A model generated the notes under the pieces. It made no database searches and had not been told where the DNA came from. It saw only the letters and a list, made by a program, of their open reading frames with translations. A program made the translations under genes and the position numbers. From NCBI GenBank assembly GCA_009761415.1, contig QUOL01000004.1, positions 1,984,001-2,048,000 on the forward strand: a DNA stretch of 64,000 nucleotides, given 5' to 3'. Positions 12,334-23,443 of the stretch are shown here, one piece after another; positions within the stretch are counted from its first letter, which is position 1; every line of letters starts with the position of its first letter. The stretch comes from Sarcomyxa edulis (lineage: Eukaryota > Basidiomycota > Agaricomycetes > Agaricales > Mycenaceae).

Positions 12334-13338
12334 CTCCGGGGAGGGCGGTAACTATCCGCATCAAGACAGCATGAATGATCATATGCCCAAGTCAGGCCTG
12401 CAGGGACTGGCAAATGACGAAGCCGGAGAACGACTGATAAACATGGGGCAAATTGATGATCTGTGATTGGCTGGTTCCTAGTATACACTTCATGTTGGCT
12501 GACAGGAGAACGAATGATAAGAAATACGGCACTGCACTGCGTCTGAAAAATTGTTGTTGGCAGAAGAACACATACAGAATTTGCGTGCTGAGCTTGTGCT
12601 GAGCCGCGCTGCCTGCTGAGCTCTCTGAGGCGCCCGGAAGCTTCCGCCGATCCACGTGGATGCAACGTGGATGGTGTTTGGGACGGGCGTCTTCAATCTT
12701 GGTGGCAAACACCTCGCAGCTTTGCTCCGAGTGCCAAGGACCGGATACGCAGGGAATGTAGGTGGACCACTCGCCAGACAATCGCCTTTCAAAATTTTCT
12801 CTCGAACTCGAAGGTCCAGAGTCCCGCCTGCCGCTGAGATTCCCTCCAGAACGCGTTGGCACATGAAACTTGCATGGACCTTGGAAGCATCGAAAGATGG
12901 GGAACGAGAGATTCCTTCCAAACGAATGGGAGCAGAGGTCAAGAGAGTAATCTTGATGGACCGTAGCTGGATGTTGGCCGGATGATCAGGTCAGTGGGTC
13001 TGGGTCACATGACTGTTTCATGAACCGAAATTCGAGCTCAAGACGCGACTAGTATTGTCTGGGGTCGAGATACTCATTCCTCTCCATAAGTACGCGTAAC
13101 TGACGCGTATTTGCAGTGCTATTTTTGTCTGACTCGGGCCGGGGCATGAGTCGGAACCGAGCCCAATGTTCAAATACAAATTCAAGGCACAGTTCAACTT
13201 GAACGTTTGAACGTTTGAAATTTGAACGCCCATCTCGACGCGCCAAATTATAATCAGCCTATCGTACTCAACAGGTATGACTCTTTTCTGACCTCTGATC
13301 CTATCTCTGATAAATTGAGTGTAAAGCAATCGTGAAAC
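12334..13338. other. divergent intergenic region
   Basis: This kilobase separates the divergent dehydrogenase copy 3 and the small gene at 13339. Several overlapping open frames at 12390-12990 exist on both strands, but none has conserved content and the longest starts without an ATG. It presumably carries both promoters. The only visible structure is the TTCAA/TTGAA cluster listed separately. Confidence 0.45.
13168..13229. repeat. inverted cluster of TTCAA / TTGAA words
   Basis: Three TTCAA words (at about 13169, 13180 and 13193) are followed by four TTGAA words, three in the form TTTGAAC or TTTGAAA in close succession. The centre GTTCAACTTGAAC is a perfect 13-base inverted repeat. It ends about 110 bases before the ATG of the small gene at 13339, so it could be a regulatory cluster or a hairpin. 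Confidence 0.4.
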
Positions 13339-13668
13339 ATGCCATACATGCTGTACGGATACGCTCTCAAGGATGAGTGGCTCTACAGCTACGCCATACA
13401 CAAGGGTGCCGTTCTACGCGGAAATTCTAGATGGGACAAGGAGAATGTCATCTTTGCAGGAATCTCCACGTTGATGTGCGATGCAGGAGTTTATGGGGAG
13501 TCGAAATTACGCACTGTCTCTATCGAAGGCGAACAATATAGCTTCATCGCTCTCGCCACTAACGACCCTCGAGACGGCTTGATGAAAGTACCACTACCCG
13601 AGACGTGGGCGAAACTGAAGGAACTCTTGCATACGGACGCGGAACCGAAGTGGCGTCGTTATGTTTGA
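13339..13668 (+). CDS. small hypothetical protein, 109 aa
   Basis: An uninterrupted ATG-to-stop frame starting MPYMLYGYALKDEWLYSYAI and ending WRRYV. It has balanced, protein-like composition, with several Trp/Tyr and no signal peptide or membrane segment. I do not recognise a domain. It is single-exon, unlike most neighbours, and converges with the MYND gene ending at 13998. The best evidence that it is real is the length of clean frame plus sensible codon content; agaricomycetes have many small orphan families of this kind. Confidence 0.5.
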   Translation: MPYMLYGYALKDEWLYSYAIHKGAVLRGNSRWDKENVIFAGISTLMCDAGVYGESKLRTVSIEGEQYSFIALATNDPRDGLMKVPLPETWAKLKELLHTDAEPKWRRYV

Positions 13669-13997
13669 GGTGCGGAATGCCACCGTCCCTACTTCTGACT
13701 CTGCCACCACTTATTTGATACACTCTTATCCTCTAGATCATGATCTTGTACGTTGGACTGAGAGGCCTTACCCTGCTTATCGCTTTCGCTTCGCCTGTGT
13801 ATTTCGATGGCCCCTTGCCGCGATAAAGTTACACTGGCGGTTGTACTAGGAGCTTGCGGGCGGTGATGCTGAACAACGCCTATGGGATCATCAGGTGATC
13901 GTGATACAACCATCTTCAACGCTTGTTCTGCGCCAAATTCGACTGTAATATAGACGCAATATCGTCTATCGTTTGAATAATGATAACGCATCTTTAA

Positions 13998-15342
13998 CTA
14001 TGATTGGACGACGAGTATCCTGATCGAGCCGTATACCGTAAAATGAGATTCCCCTCCTGGAATATGAGCCACCAATATTCCGTGCCCATCCCCTTGTCTC
14101 TCTGTTATCCTCACTAGGTTGTCCCAATCTCTTTTGTCTGCCTCATATTTATGATAGTCAGGAGGCACCCAAGATGTTGCCGATTCGACCTTCGGAATGA
14201 GAGGATAGAAAGCATAATTGAATTCGATTGCAGGAGTGGTGATTCCGCGGCTCAACACAATCCTGCTTATGTCTTCATTCTTCTCGAAATCAAGTCTAGA
14301 GATGCTAGCAGCGAAATTGTTGTCCCGAGTTGACAATCTGAAAGTCGTTCCTTCTACAATGCCCATTCTGTCAGTTACCAATCAACATGACGGGGTCGCT
14401 TACCTTTTCGCCACGTCTCAAGGGTTTTGCACATCTGTCGATGCCCAGAAGGACCCTTCCAATCCAACTTTTGACACTCTACGGAACAATAGAAAGCCGC
14501 AAAGCAACGTCCGCAACGCTTGAAATTGTGTTTGGTGTCAGGCTTAAAGCACTACAAATTTCCTTCATTACGGGAAACGCGACGGAGAATGAAGTAATAG
14601 AACTGGCGTACCTTTTCGTATTTACAGATAGATCGGGGTGTTTTTGAGGGTTCCAGTGTTCTCTTGAATTCTAAAACCTCCTCTACCCGAGCTTGAAACG
14701 CTCTCCACGCGTCCCAGAACGGGCTAACCGCACAACTCGTCGGCTTGCCCAGACCAAGTTCGGAAATTTGCCGCAAAGACTTCTCGCAACAGTGAACAAC
14801 GGATAAGTAGACGAGATAGGGGGAGAGTTGTCGTGATATGAGTAAGATGTGGTGCCCTTGAGGATCAGTAGATTGTAACGTTCGAAACCAAGGTTCGCAA
14901 CGTAGGAGGGCGGGCAAGAGCTGAGCCTCGAGAGCGATGGTTATCCACATCACGCCGTCCATGGACAACATATATACTCCGATGTAATAGCAGCATGCGG
15001 AAATGCATGATGCAACATCCCTGGCAAGAACTTGAGAGAACGGCCTAGAGGTCAATCGACCAAGAGTTTTCGTGACGACCTTGATTGATTGCTTGGAAAG
15101 CAGCGCGTAGCGTATCGAACGATTATCCGCGGATGCTTTGATCATGAATTCCAAGTTGCTTTTCGAAGCTTTGAGATCAGAGGATGTGTCTAGCGGATTG
15201 GATTCGACGCGTTTTAAGGCTACAAGTGCAACAGTCTGCCGGTAAAAAAGGTCAAAATTGTTTTTTTCGAGTAGTCAGCATGCTAAAATACCGTTAGTTC
15301 TTTCTCTAGACTGACATCTGAGTCAAAAGGTGCGGTAGACAT
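13998..15342 (-). CDS. MYND-type zinc-finger protein
   Basis: Start ATG at 15342 (MSTAPFDSDVSLEKELT), then an intron of about 55 bases, then a long exon of helical, Leu-rich sequence and a finger split by introns. After the conserved lead-in EFKRTLEPSKTPRSICKYEK, splicing joins CF and then FKRCGRCFAAFYCSVECQKL followed by DWKGPSGHRQMC, which contains the Cys/His pattern of a MYND zinc finger (protein-protein interaction module). The last exon (13998 to about 14390) opens GTTFRLSTRDNNFAASISRL and ends IRILVVQS. This architecture, a MYND finger in the middle of an otherwise uncharacterised protein, is a large expanded family in agaricomycetes; the cellular role is not known. No catalytic SET domain is visible. 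Confidence 0.8.
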
Positions 15343-15742
15343 GGTTGATGACGATGTAAAAATAATTGGGGGGTTTTCAGCGTAGGACGTCGGATATTGA
15401 ACCTTTGACTGCTTGCCATTATATACCAGATATTCGCACTGAAGGTCAGAGGTTCGAACGGTAGGTTGGGATTCGCAGAAGCAGCTATCAAAGCACGCGT
15501 CCGGCCATAAATTGATTCGAAGAAGCAGTGCTCGAGGCTAAATCAAAGATCAAAACTATCGAACGCAAAGGTCAATCATGCATAGCGAGACTGGAGATAG
15601 ATGCTTGCCTGTAGATGAACCTGGTCAGGTTACGAGAAAGCCGAATCAGGGGCCATAATAATCAAAATACGGAATGTATACATTGGAAAGATGAATACCT
15701 ACAAGCGTCGGCTACCCAAATAGCAACTCCGCAAAATCGTTA
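15343..15742. other. 400-base spacer
   Basis: Lies between the 5' end of the MYND gene and the 3' end of the RS-rich gene, both on the minus strand, so it holds the MYND promoter and the RS-gene 3' region. A GGTTCGAAC word at about 15450 resembles a tRNA B box but has no matching stem, so no tRNA is called. Confidence 0.5.
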
Positions 15743-18700
15743 TCAGCTAGGGTAGACCCTCTTAGTCGCCTCCATCGCAAAAATTCCAGAATCGGTGACG
15801 TTCTGGGGTTCCCTGAAGCTCGCAAGACAATTGACCAGATCCGAAAAGTCTCTGTCTGGAACTGCTGCTGGGCTGGCCAGTAGACTGAAGGTATAGGGCG
15901 AGAGATCATCCAATTGTGTCAACCTGACGTTGTTGATCCCCTCCCGCACATGATTCGTTACATCCAACGGGCGATCCGGATGCTGCGATCGGATTATCAA
16001 AATCAAGACTGAAAAGTTTATGACAAGGCAATAACTTACAATATCTAGAGGCAACCAGGTTCTCCCCCAGTGCTTATCGGTATTGAACTCAACGATGAGC
16101 TGTCCTTGGGGTGGCCAGGATATCGGTAGATTGGAAAGTGTAGTGGTAACGATCTCGCGAGAGGCACGAGACTCAAAAAGTGGCTTGGACGTGGTCAATA
16201 TAACATTCGTTGATTGACATAGCAGACATAGCGAAACAGAAACATGTGGTTTGGGATCCACGGATCTAGAATCATAACTTCGTCAGCGAGGGATATCTCA
16301 AGACTGTGGATGTATTTACTCATGGGCCTCGATTGAGGCAAAATTAGGAAGACCCCAGTATTCGGCAGTCTCTCTCTGCACTTCGAAATCGAAATCGAAA
16401 ATTCGAGGGCCACCGAGTCCTGTTTTAACGAACCAGATGCCCGGAACTGGAGTTTTATTCACCAAAGGGGGAGACAGCTTTGGTACCTCAGTGGAGGATA
16501 CGTGTGATGGTGGAGGTAGAGGATCTTCAGAGGGTAATGGCGGTATACCCTCCTTTTCTTCTGGTATGTCTTCCGGGTTGGGATCAGATGGAAGTAGTGA
16601 CGGTGGTGTCGTTAGCAAAGGATCATGGTAAGCTGACGGTGGAGGACCAGGTGGAGTTCGAGCTGCGTCTTCAGGGGGCGCTGGCGCTGGATTTGGATTA
16701 GGTGGTAACGGCTTCGTAGAGTGATGAGAGAGCGAATTTCTGCGGGGGGGAGTGCGAGGGGGAGTGCGAGCACGATTAGTAGGTTTATCCGGTATATTTG
16801 AACCATGGGTATTGAATGGACGGCGAGGGGAACGAGATCGATTCCAAGGACGTGGACGTGGTATAGGAGGAGATCGACGAGGAACAGGAGAGCGGGGCCG
16901 ACGAAAGGGCGACCGTCGACGGCGGACAGGTGGAGTAAGGGAACGTCGACGTAAAGGCGGAGTAGGAGATCGACGGCGAACAGGCGGCGAGATACGTGGA
17001 TTACGTTGGGGAGGAAGGGGAGAACGTGCACGATGACGGACTTGATAACCTCTATCCGGTGAGAACGAACGGCGACGAGTGCTAGGAGGGGAACGTTGAC
17101 GACGAGGGAGTGGAGAACGCGACCGACGGCGAGACTCCAATGGTGCAGATATTGGAGGGGGACGAAGAGGGCTATATTCGCGCCGTTTCTTGGCTGGAGG
17201 TGAGCGAGATCGACGACGAGTGAATGAAGCTGGGAGAATGGGAGAAGTTGGCCTGGGCGGCTGTTCAGGGCGTCTATCAGTATGTATGTAATCTCGTCTG
17301 CCTCTAACCTCACTATAGTTAGCACTTCCAGCGCTAAGAGAATGTGCGATAAGATGTGAAGAGTTCATGGGAGTGGCAATCACTTCCGACTTGACATTGA
17401 TAGGGATCATATTCGGATTCCCCCTCATGGGCACTGCGATTGGTACTATATCGTCAATTCCAGAACGAGAACCCATAGATGCAACTCGAGGATGACTGCG
17501 ATATTCTTCTTTGTTGGCATTAGAGGGCCAAGCCCCGCTACTTTCAGGTTTGCTATGTGACTTGTCCACATCATGATTATACGTCGCGTTTCTTCCTTTA
17601 TACTTGCCCTTGCCCTTGTCATTTCCATTGATAGGTGCTAACAAGGCCGGAGCCCTGTCCTGATTGCTTCGTTCAGACAAGAACGCAGCCACCTGAGGCT
17701 CGTTCAAGCTTTCGAGCATAATCATAGCTTTGGGCGCCTTTGGGGGTTCTTTGGGTTGTGAAGAGCCGGGAGTCGGAGCCGCTGGCGAAGGGGTAGATGG
17801 GTTTACCATGAGATTGGAAGACGCTGTTTCAGCTTGGAGTGACATTCTCTGCGTTGCCTGGGACAAAGCCATGTCCGCATTTCCGTTTCTGTTTTCGTTT
17901 TCAACCGAATTCCGAACATTAACAACCTTCGATAAAGCATTCGTATTCTCGTCGACTGTGCGGAAATTGTGCTCTTTCTCTTGTTTCCTCCCATCAAGTT
18001 GCTCCGTGATCTCTCTCGACGCTGCTATGAACGTCCCACATATATCATCGGATAACACTGTTCTAAGCACCCTGACAGGTACTTGACTTCCCGCCTCGTG
18101 GTCTGCACGAAGTGTGGTATTCTGCATTATAACGGGCATGAGGAGTTCTCTGCAATGATTATAGTTGGTCGCAGTATTGACGTGAGAATTTGAGTCGTGG
18201 CCGAGGGTGTCTGACTCTATGTTGGTATCAGGTTGCAAGCCTCCATCAAGAGTAGAGGCAGGCATTGACTCGATGCCAGCCGTATTAGGTATTTCGCCTG
18301 GCTCGTTGTGATCATATGGTGGCATTCCAAGCGATTCAAGAACAAGTTCGTTTAGGAATTTATCGACGGCTGCTTCGGACGCTGGAGTACCAGAGTGAGT
18401 CTGTGAGTCCAGGCCAGGTATTGGATCCCCATCATGGTAATCATCATTTACCTTCGAATTAAAAGGACGGAGGATGAAATTAGAGCGGGTCATTGACAGT
18501 CGTGTAAAGGAGTACATACCTGAGACTGAGCCTGCTGATCAAGGTCATCCTGCAAGTCGTCGCTCACCACCATGTCTACCGACGCGTCTCTGTCCGTGTC
18601 ATTGGGATTGTGGGTGTTCCCGTTAGTCTGGACTGTCGCGATTCCGTCCCCAGCACTATTCCTCCTGAACCGGCCACTCGCCCCTGCCTCTTCTGCCCAC

Positions 18701-19452
18701 CTGCTGCTCCGCGACGATAGCCCCCAGTCCAATTCCACGTCCTCTGTCTTTACCTTGAGACGTTCAAGCAAAGAAGGTCCTGGTCGTTGTTGCTGTCCGT
18801 TTTCCACCCGTTCCAGAAGGGATTTTGTCTGTTGGTTCGACAGATCCAAATCGGGCCGGTGAGTGGGACTGTTGGGTGCTGAGCTCGAGATGGATCCAGT
18901 ACTACCCTGACGCTTACGCTGCTGAGAGCTCCCAGGATAAGATGGATGTAGTAGCGCGTCCGGAGGACCTGGGCCTTGTTCTTGTTCTTGTTTTATCCGA
19001 GGCTCGTAACCCGAGTCTCTGAATCGACTCAAGGTCGTTTGTTTTCTGATCTTCGTGCGTTTTTGTTCGTAGTATGCGTTCCCCCAGTTACCTGAGTGAG
19101 AAAGATCGGGAACAGCAGCACTGACTGTATTGTTTTTTCGATACTCGTTCGATTTTTTGCGGGGTGGACTTCCGTAGAATAGAGTGGATGGTGCGGTTAG
19201 ATCGTCGGGATGGGAAGTCGAAGGACTGGGGTCATTAGAGTTGCTGTTGGCGCCGTGATGTCCCACTAGCGCTGGTCTATGGTTCGTGATTTCGTTTCTA
19301 CTGGGATAGGCGCTGTGAGGTCGGTACGGTCGTGGTCGTGTACCGCGAGCGCGACTCTGATACCCCTCGCTGAAATTATTTCCTACATAATTTCCTTGAC
19401 CTCGACCTCGCGTGCGACCGCGATTTGATGAAGATGGAGCCAGGTCTTCCAT
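15743..19452 (-). CDS. large RS/proline-rich nuclear-type protein, function unknown
   Basis: Start ATG at 19452 (MEDLAPSSSNRGRTRGRGQG). Exon 1 (about 315 residues) is low-complexity with RG-rich and Ser-rich stretches and short Lys/Arg clusters (KKSNEYRKN, KRTKIRKQ) that could be nuclear signals. A 62-base intron leads to a long exon with a dense RS/RRRSPTPP repeat region (about 16750-17260), Pro-rich linkers and the conserved-looking ending VPGIWFVKTGLGGPRIFDFDF. Two more introns give a C-terminal block: PPQGQLIVEFN, WGRTWLPLDI, HPDRPLDVTNHVREGINNVR, LTQLDDLSPYTFSLLASP. The RS region is typical of RNA-processing or nuclear-speckle proteins. The folded C-terminal block looks conserved but I cannot assign a family; a PINIT-like fold is only a guess. 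Confidence 0.7.
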
Positions 19453-19720
19453 ATGTCGAGAGTGGGCCTCAGCTATGCAACAAACTTGCTAGAACGAAAA
19501 GAAGAGAGAGAAAAGAGAGAAAAAACTATGTCGAGGTCATGGTGGTTGTGAATATACAATCCGAAATGAAATCGGGTCCTCTCGTGCTCAAAGTGGCACT
19601 TTGTTGCTCAATAAACTCACTCATAGTAATTATCCTAACAGCAAATAAAAAAGATTATCAAGATTATTATCAAGGTATTCCGGGGTATCGTACTATAGAC
19701 AAGGATATGTAGGATCCAGC

Positions 19721-20539
19721 CTATGATCGTGGCTCGGCAACAAGGAAACCTACGAGGCATGCATCGAGCATGAATTCGGCATTGACCCATGCATGTGTAG
19801 CAGCTGCATCAGATGATTAGTATGCTAAAGAACCTTTTGCACTTCCTCGACTCACCGAATAGTTCCGTACCATCCCTTCCAGCGACGCGCATCAACTCTC
19901 GCTCGCCTCCAGGATGGAATGCGAGGTAAGGTGTAATATTATACACTTTGCCATTGAATGCGGACCATGCATCACTCCGTTTGTTATGTGTTTTCAGAAC
20001 AGATGGAGGGATCCGCATAAGAGTTTCTACGCCCTGCAGAGTCATTAGTGATGAGTGCAAACGTTAGAGACTACTTGGGTACGCACTCTGAGATCTTCAC
20101 CAGAAGACTTCAAAGCAGCCCAATCGAGGGGACTATGACCTGGTGCAAGGGCCACCTTTTCTCTCTTTCTCGTAGGTTTTGTAGGACGTTTAGTCGTCGT
20201 AGTTGGGACAGCTAGAGAATTTGCGGATGAAGGCACCGAAAGAGAGCTAGTCCCCGGCGAACGTCTAGCCAAGCTGGGTAATGGAGGTGGTGGCATTAAC
20301 TGCGAGTCTGAGAGGACCTTTGGAACTCCAAGCGATGCTGGTCCTGCTGACGATCTCTGTGCGCTATTGAAACTAGGAAACATGGGAGGTGTATCATCAT
20401 GCTCTGTTTCGGTATCTTCGCCATCCCCTTCTTCATCGTCAGATGGTGGGGGTGAAAATCTTTGGACTGTTGGCGTTGGATCAGAAGAATTCAAGAGAGA
20501 AGTTCCAGTCGAAAGCCAGCTGCGAAGATACGAGGTCAT
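19721..20539 (-). CDS. cytochrome b5-domain protein, Ncb5or N-terminus type
   Basis: Start ATG at 20539 (MTSYLRSWLSTGTSLL). About 120 Ser/Pro/Asp-rich residues precede the motif APGHSPLDWAALKSSGEDLR, which is characteristic of the b5 domain of NADH-cytochrome b5 oxidoreductase-like (Ncb5or/CYB5R4) proteins. After an intron comes SAFNGKVYNITPYLAFHPGG with the first heme His, then GRDGTELF, a third exon AATHAWVN with the second His, and the end FLVAEPRS. No flavin (FAD/NADH) domain follows before the stop at 19721, so it is the heme module alone. Likely an electron carrier; partner unknown. It is divergent from the TauD-type gene at 21474. Confidence 0.82.
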
Positions 20540-21427
20540 CGTGGTCTAAAGGTAAGCGCGAAATTGAGTCATCATCGGCGTCAAACCTCTTGCTTCCTGC
20601 TTTTTCCTCCAGCGTCGAGGCATGAACTGCTCTCCAACGAAAACTCTTGTAACGAGCAGCCCGGCACGATATGAACCATCGCTGCTACAGCATGTTCGCT
20701 GCAATCTGGGACAGTTTTTGGGATTTGTCAAGCTAGACTTTTCATTGGAGGCCTTGATTCGTCATTCAAGTGATCTCATAATAACAGCATCTGATTGGGG
20801 AACAACCAGGGATTCAAAAAATACAGCAAGCCTAGCTGTAGAGGACGGAGAAGGACCGATAGAGCTTGCAAGCCAGCTATGTCACTCCTGCACAGACGCC
20901 AACTTGCCTCTGATGTTTGTTCTCTCCGAGTCTGCTCCTTGCCATGGTTGTGGAAAGGTCGAATCATATATTCTTTGGCGATCAGCTCCACGCCTATATG
21001 ACTTGTACGGATTCACGGACTTAGAGGGACGACGCTGCATATGCTTGGTCTAGTTCTAGGCAGATCGGCGGGCTTCCTGCTTTCAATGAATCATTCTCGA
21101 GACCAACGCAATCATTGCGAGCCTATGGGCCAGATCATGATGTCTACTCATAGAGTCTTTCCTATGGATACTTGCCGGATGTCACGACTATGCGGTACGC
21201 CGGTATATCTTCTCCAAAATCCGTTATCTGTCAAGGCATTAGCCCAGACGGTATCTCCAAAAGTTACCCGGATACTTACGCGCACTACTTGGATATGTAA
21301 CCTCGGTGTAATTTAAGCTCAAAATTTGGATCACGTTACTGGTAAGAACCGGTCGCGCCATTGCAGCCCCAAGTTGCGCGAAATGCACGCAAGGACCCAT
21401 GGGAAGCAACTCACCAATCGAAACATG
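20540..21427. other. divergent intergenic region with a doubtful 143-aa frame
   Basis: Sits between the divergent b5 gene and dioxygenase gene. A plus-strand ATG frame at 20622-21053 encodes 143 residues (MNCSPTKTLVTSSPARYEPS onward, ending GRRCICLV) with five Cys, including a CHGCG pair, but no recognised domain, and it begins only 83 bases from the neighbouring start codon. I treat it as possible but unproven. Confidence 0.35.
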
Positions 21428-21435
21428 TATATAAG
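21428..21435 (+). promoter_or_regulatory. TATA box of the dioxygenase gene
   Basis: TATATAAG, 39-46 bases before the ATG at 21474, a normal position for a fungal core promoter with a short leader. Confidence 0.55.
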
Positions 21436-21473
21436 GTGCCTTCTTATCTGATACCTAACTCCCAATTCTCGCC

Positions 21474-23099
21474 ATGGCTCCCGTCGCAACCAGCGAAGCT
21501 CCTGCTCAAAATTCAATCTCTACCTTGAAGGCTAACCTGAAGAAAGAAGACGCTTCAAAGGTCTTCAATCCCTTCTACTCGCCCTCTATCGGTGACGATG
21601 GTGATGATTCGTATGAGTACGCTCAGTACAAGGTATGTGCGTTCCCATAACATAATGAAATGCGTGGTAATCATACTCGATATTCTACCAAGCCGTCATT
21701 CCCAAATGTTTCTTGGGAGCCACTTGGCGAGGTAGCAGTGGTCGAACGTGGTCTGTTCGCCGATCCTTCGAAAAAGAGTCTACTTTCTGCTGCGACAAAA
21801 GTCAGGCATCTGACTCCAGCAATCGGGACTGAAATCCTCGGTGTCGATCTCAGGCAGCTATCTGACAGTCAGAAGGATGAACTGTTAGTCCATTCCTCAC
21901 AAGACATTTTACTCTCGTATTGATATGATCTGTAGGGCACTGCTTGCGGCAGAACGAGGCGTAGTCTGTATGTTATACTTTTTTTCCCGACTTTTTTCCT
22001 TAACTCGCCATTGATGCCACCCATTCCCTAACTTTCTTAGTTTTCCGTGACCAAGAAATAAACATTCATGAGCAACTTGACATTGCTCGCCACTACGGAC
22101 CTTTGCACAAGCACGCTACTACGCCTATACCCAGGATCGGTTTGGAAGAAGTTCATGGTCAGCAACTGCGATATTGATCTCTTTCCTTTGCTAAAATCAT
22201 GACATGCAGTGGTCTACAACGATGCATCCCGCCGTCCCGATCCTTCTGCATTCTCGAAGATCGAGCTTTGGCATTCAGATGTCTCATACGAATTACAGCC
22301 CCCTAGTACTACATCTCTGAAGATCCTAACCGGTCCAGAGTATGGTGGAGACACACTTTGGAGCTCAGGGTATGCCTATCTTGCATCTCATTCATGTGTC
22401 AATACATTGATCTTTTGCTCGCAGCTACGCCTTATACTCGTCGCTGAGTCCAGGGTTACAGAAATACCTCGAGGGACTGACGGCAGTTCACAGTGGTGTT
22501 GCGCAAGCAGAAGGTGCACGCGCAGCTGGACTTCCTGTTCGTAGACATGAAATTGAGTCTATTCACCCCATCGTACGAGTACATCCAGCAACGGGCTGGA
22601 AGAGTATCTACGTGAACCCAGGTAACGAGCATGTCTTCCCATTTCCGGTTGACGCTTATGTCGAACTTCTCAACTCAGGATTCACTCGTCGCATAGTCGG
22701 CGTCCCCAAGGCCGAATCCGACTTCATTCTCGATTTCCTGTTCCGCCAAATCAGCGAAAATCCCGATTTCCAGGTGCGATTCCACTGGGAGCCCAACTCT
22801 ATCGCGATCTGGGACAACAGAGTACGTTACCATTCTGTTTCCCTACCATATCATGCCGAAGGTCTCATTCAATTATGGTCTAGGTTGTCACACATTCTGC
22901 GACCTTTGACTTCTGGCCTGCTACCCGGCACGCATTGAGGGCTACGCCCCACGGCGAGAAACCTCAATCTGTAGCGGACTACGAGCGCGAAACTGGGAAG
23001 ATTGCAAAGGACAGACAGCTTGAGATATGGAAGGAACAAGGTGTTGACGGCGGCGTGAAGAAAACAGCGGGCTCGAAAGCAAGAGGTTATAATGATTGA
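21474..23099 (+). CDS. TauD/Jlp1-type alpha-ketoglutarate-dependent dioxygenase
   Basis: Start ATG at 21474 (MAPVATSEAPAQNSISTLKA); at least six exons; stop TGA 23097-23099. The family is Fe(II)/2-oxoglutarate dioxygenases that oxidise taurine, other sulfonates or related substrates to release sulfite. Visible signatures: ATKVRHLTPAIGTEILGVDL near the N-terminus, the iron-binding HxD in LWHSDVSYELQPP, GPEYGGDTLWSSG, SIYVNPGNEHVF, HWEPNSIAIWDNR, and after the last intron the distal iron His in VVTHSATFDF followed by the 2-oxoglutarate-binding Arg in PATRHALRATP. All the expected metal ligands are present, so it should be active. The substrate cannot be fixed from sequence; sulfonate use is the family default. 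Confidence 0.88.
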
Positions 23100-23443
23100 G
23101 GATTAGATCGCAAGTGTAAAGTGTCTGTGTACTAAGTATATCCCCAGCATCACGATGGATATTGTAGATGTGTTGTGTTGCTGAACGAACGATACCAATC
23201 GGCGATCCGATGTCGATGCGGGGAAATGAAATCTAATTGAATCTGGAGAGCATAAGCAGATCCGATCAGATATGAGATGACAAGTCTGTACCGTGACCAG
23301 ATCGATCACCACGGAGGGATAGTTTTGTTTTGCCTTCGAGGTAAACAAAGTAAGTAAGCAAACAGGTCCGAACGGTAGGTATTATAGTCGAGATGATTAT
23401 ATAGGTGCGTCTCAAGTCCAACAGTTCAGAGTCCTAGATTAAG
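23100..23443. other. convergent 3' spacer
   Basis: Between the convergent stops of the dioxygenase and the GH79-like gene. No gene or repeat seen; expected to hold both polyadenylation regions. Confidence 0.5.

Noticed and set aside
12327..12985. Overlapping open frames of 110-156 codons on both strands
   Set aside because: They shadow one another in a divergent promoter region, the longest has no ATG start, and none shows a domain.
15448..15460. GGTTCGAAC tRNA B-box-like word
   Set aside because: The flanking bases do not form a T-stem on either strand and no acceptor stem or anticodon arm could be drawn.
16437..17036. Gly/Arg-rich plus-strand frames
   Set aside because: They are antisense shadows of the RS-rich exon on the minus strand.
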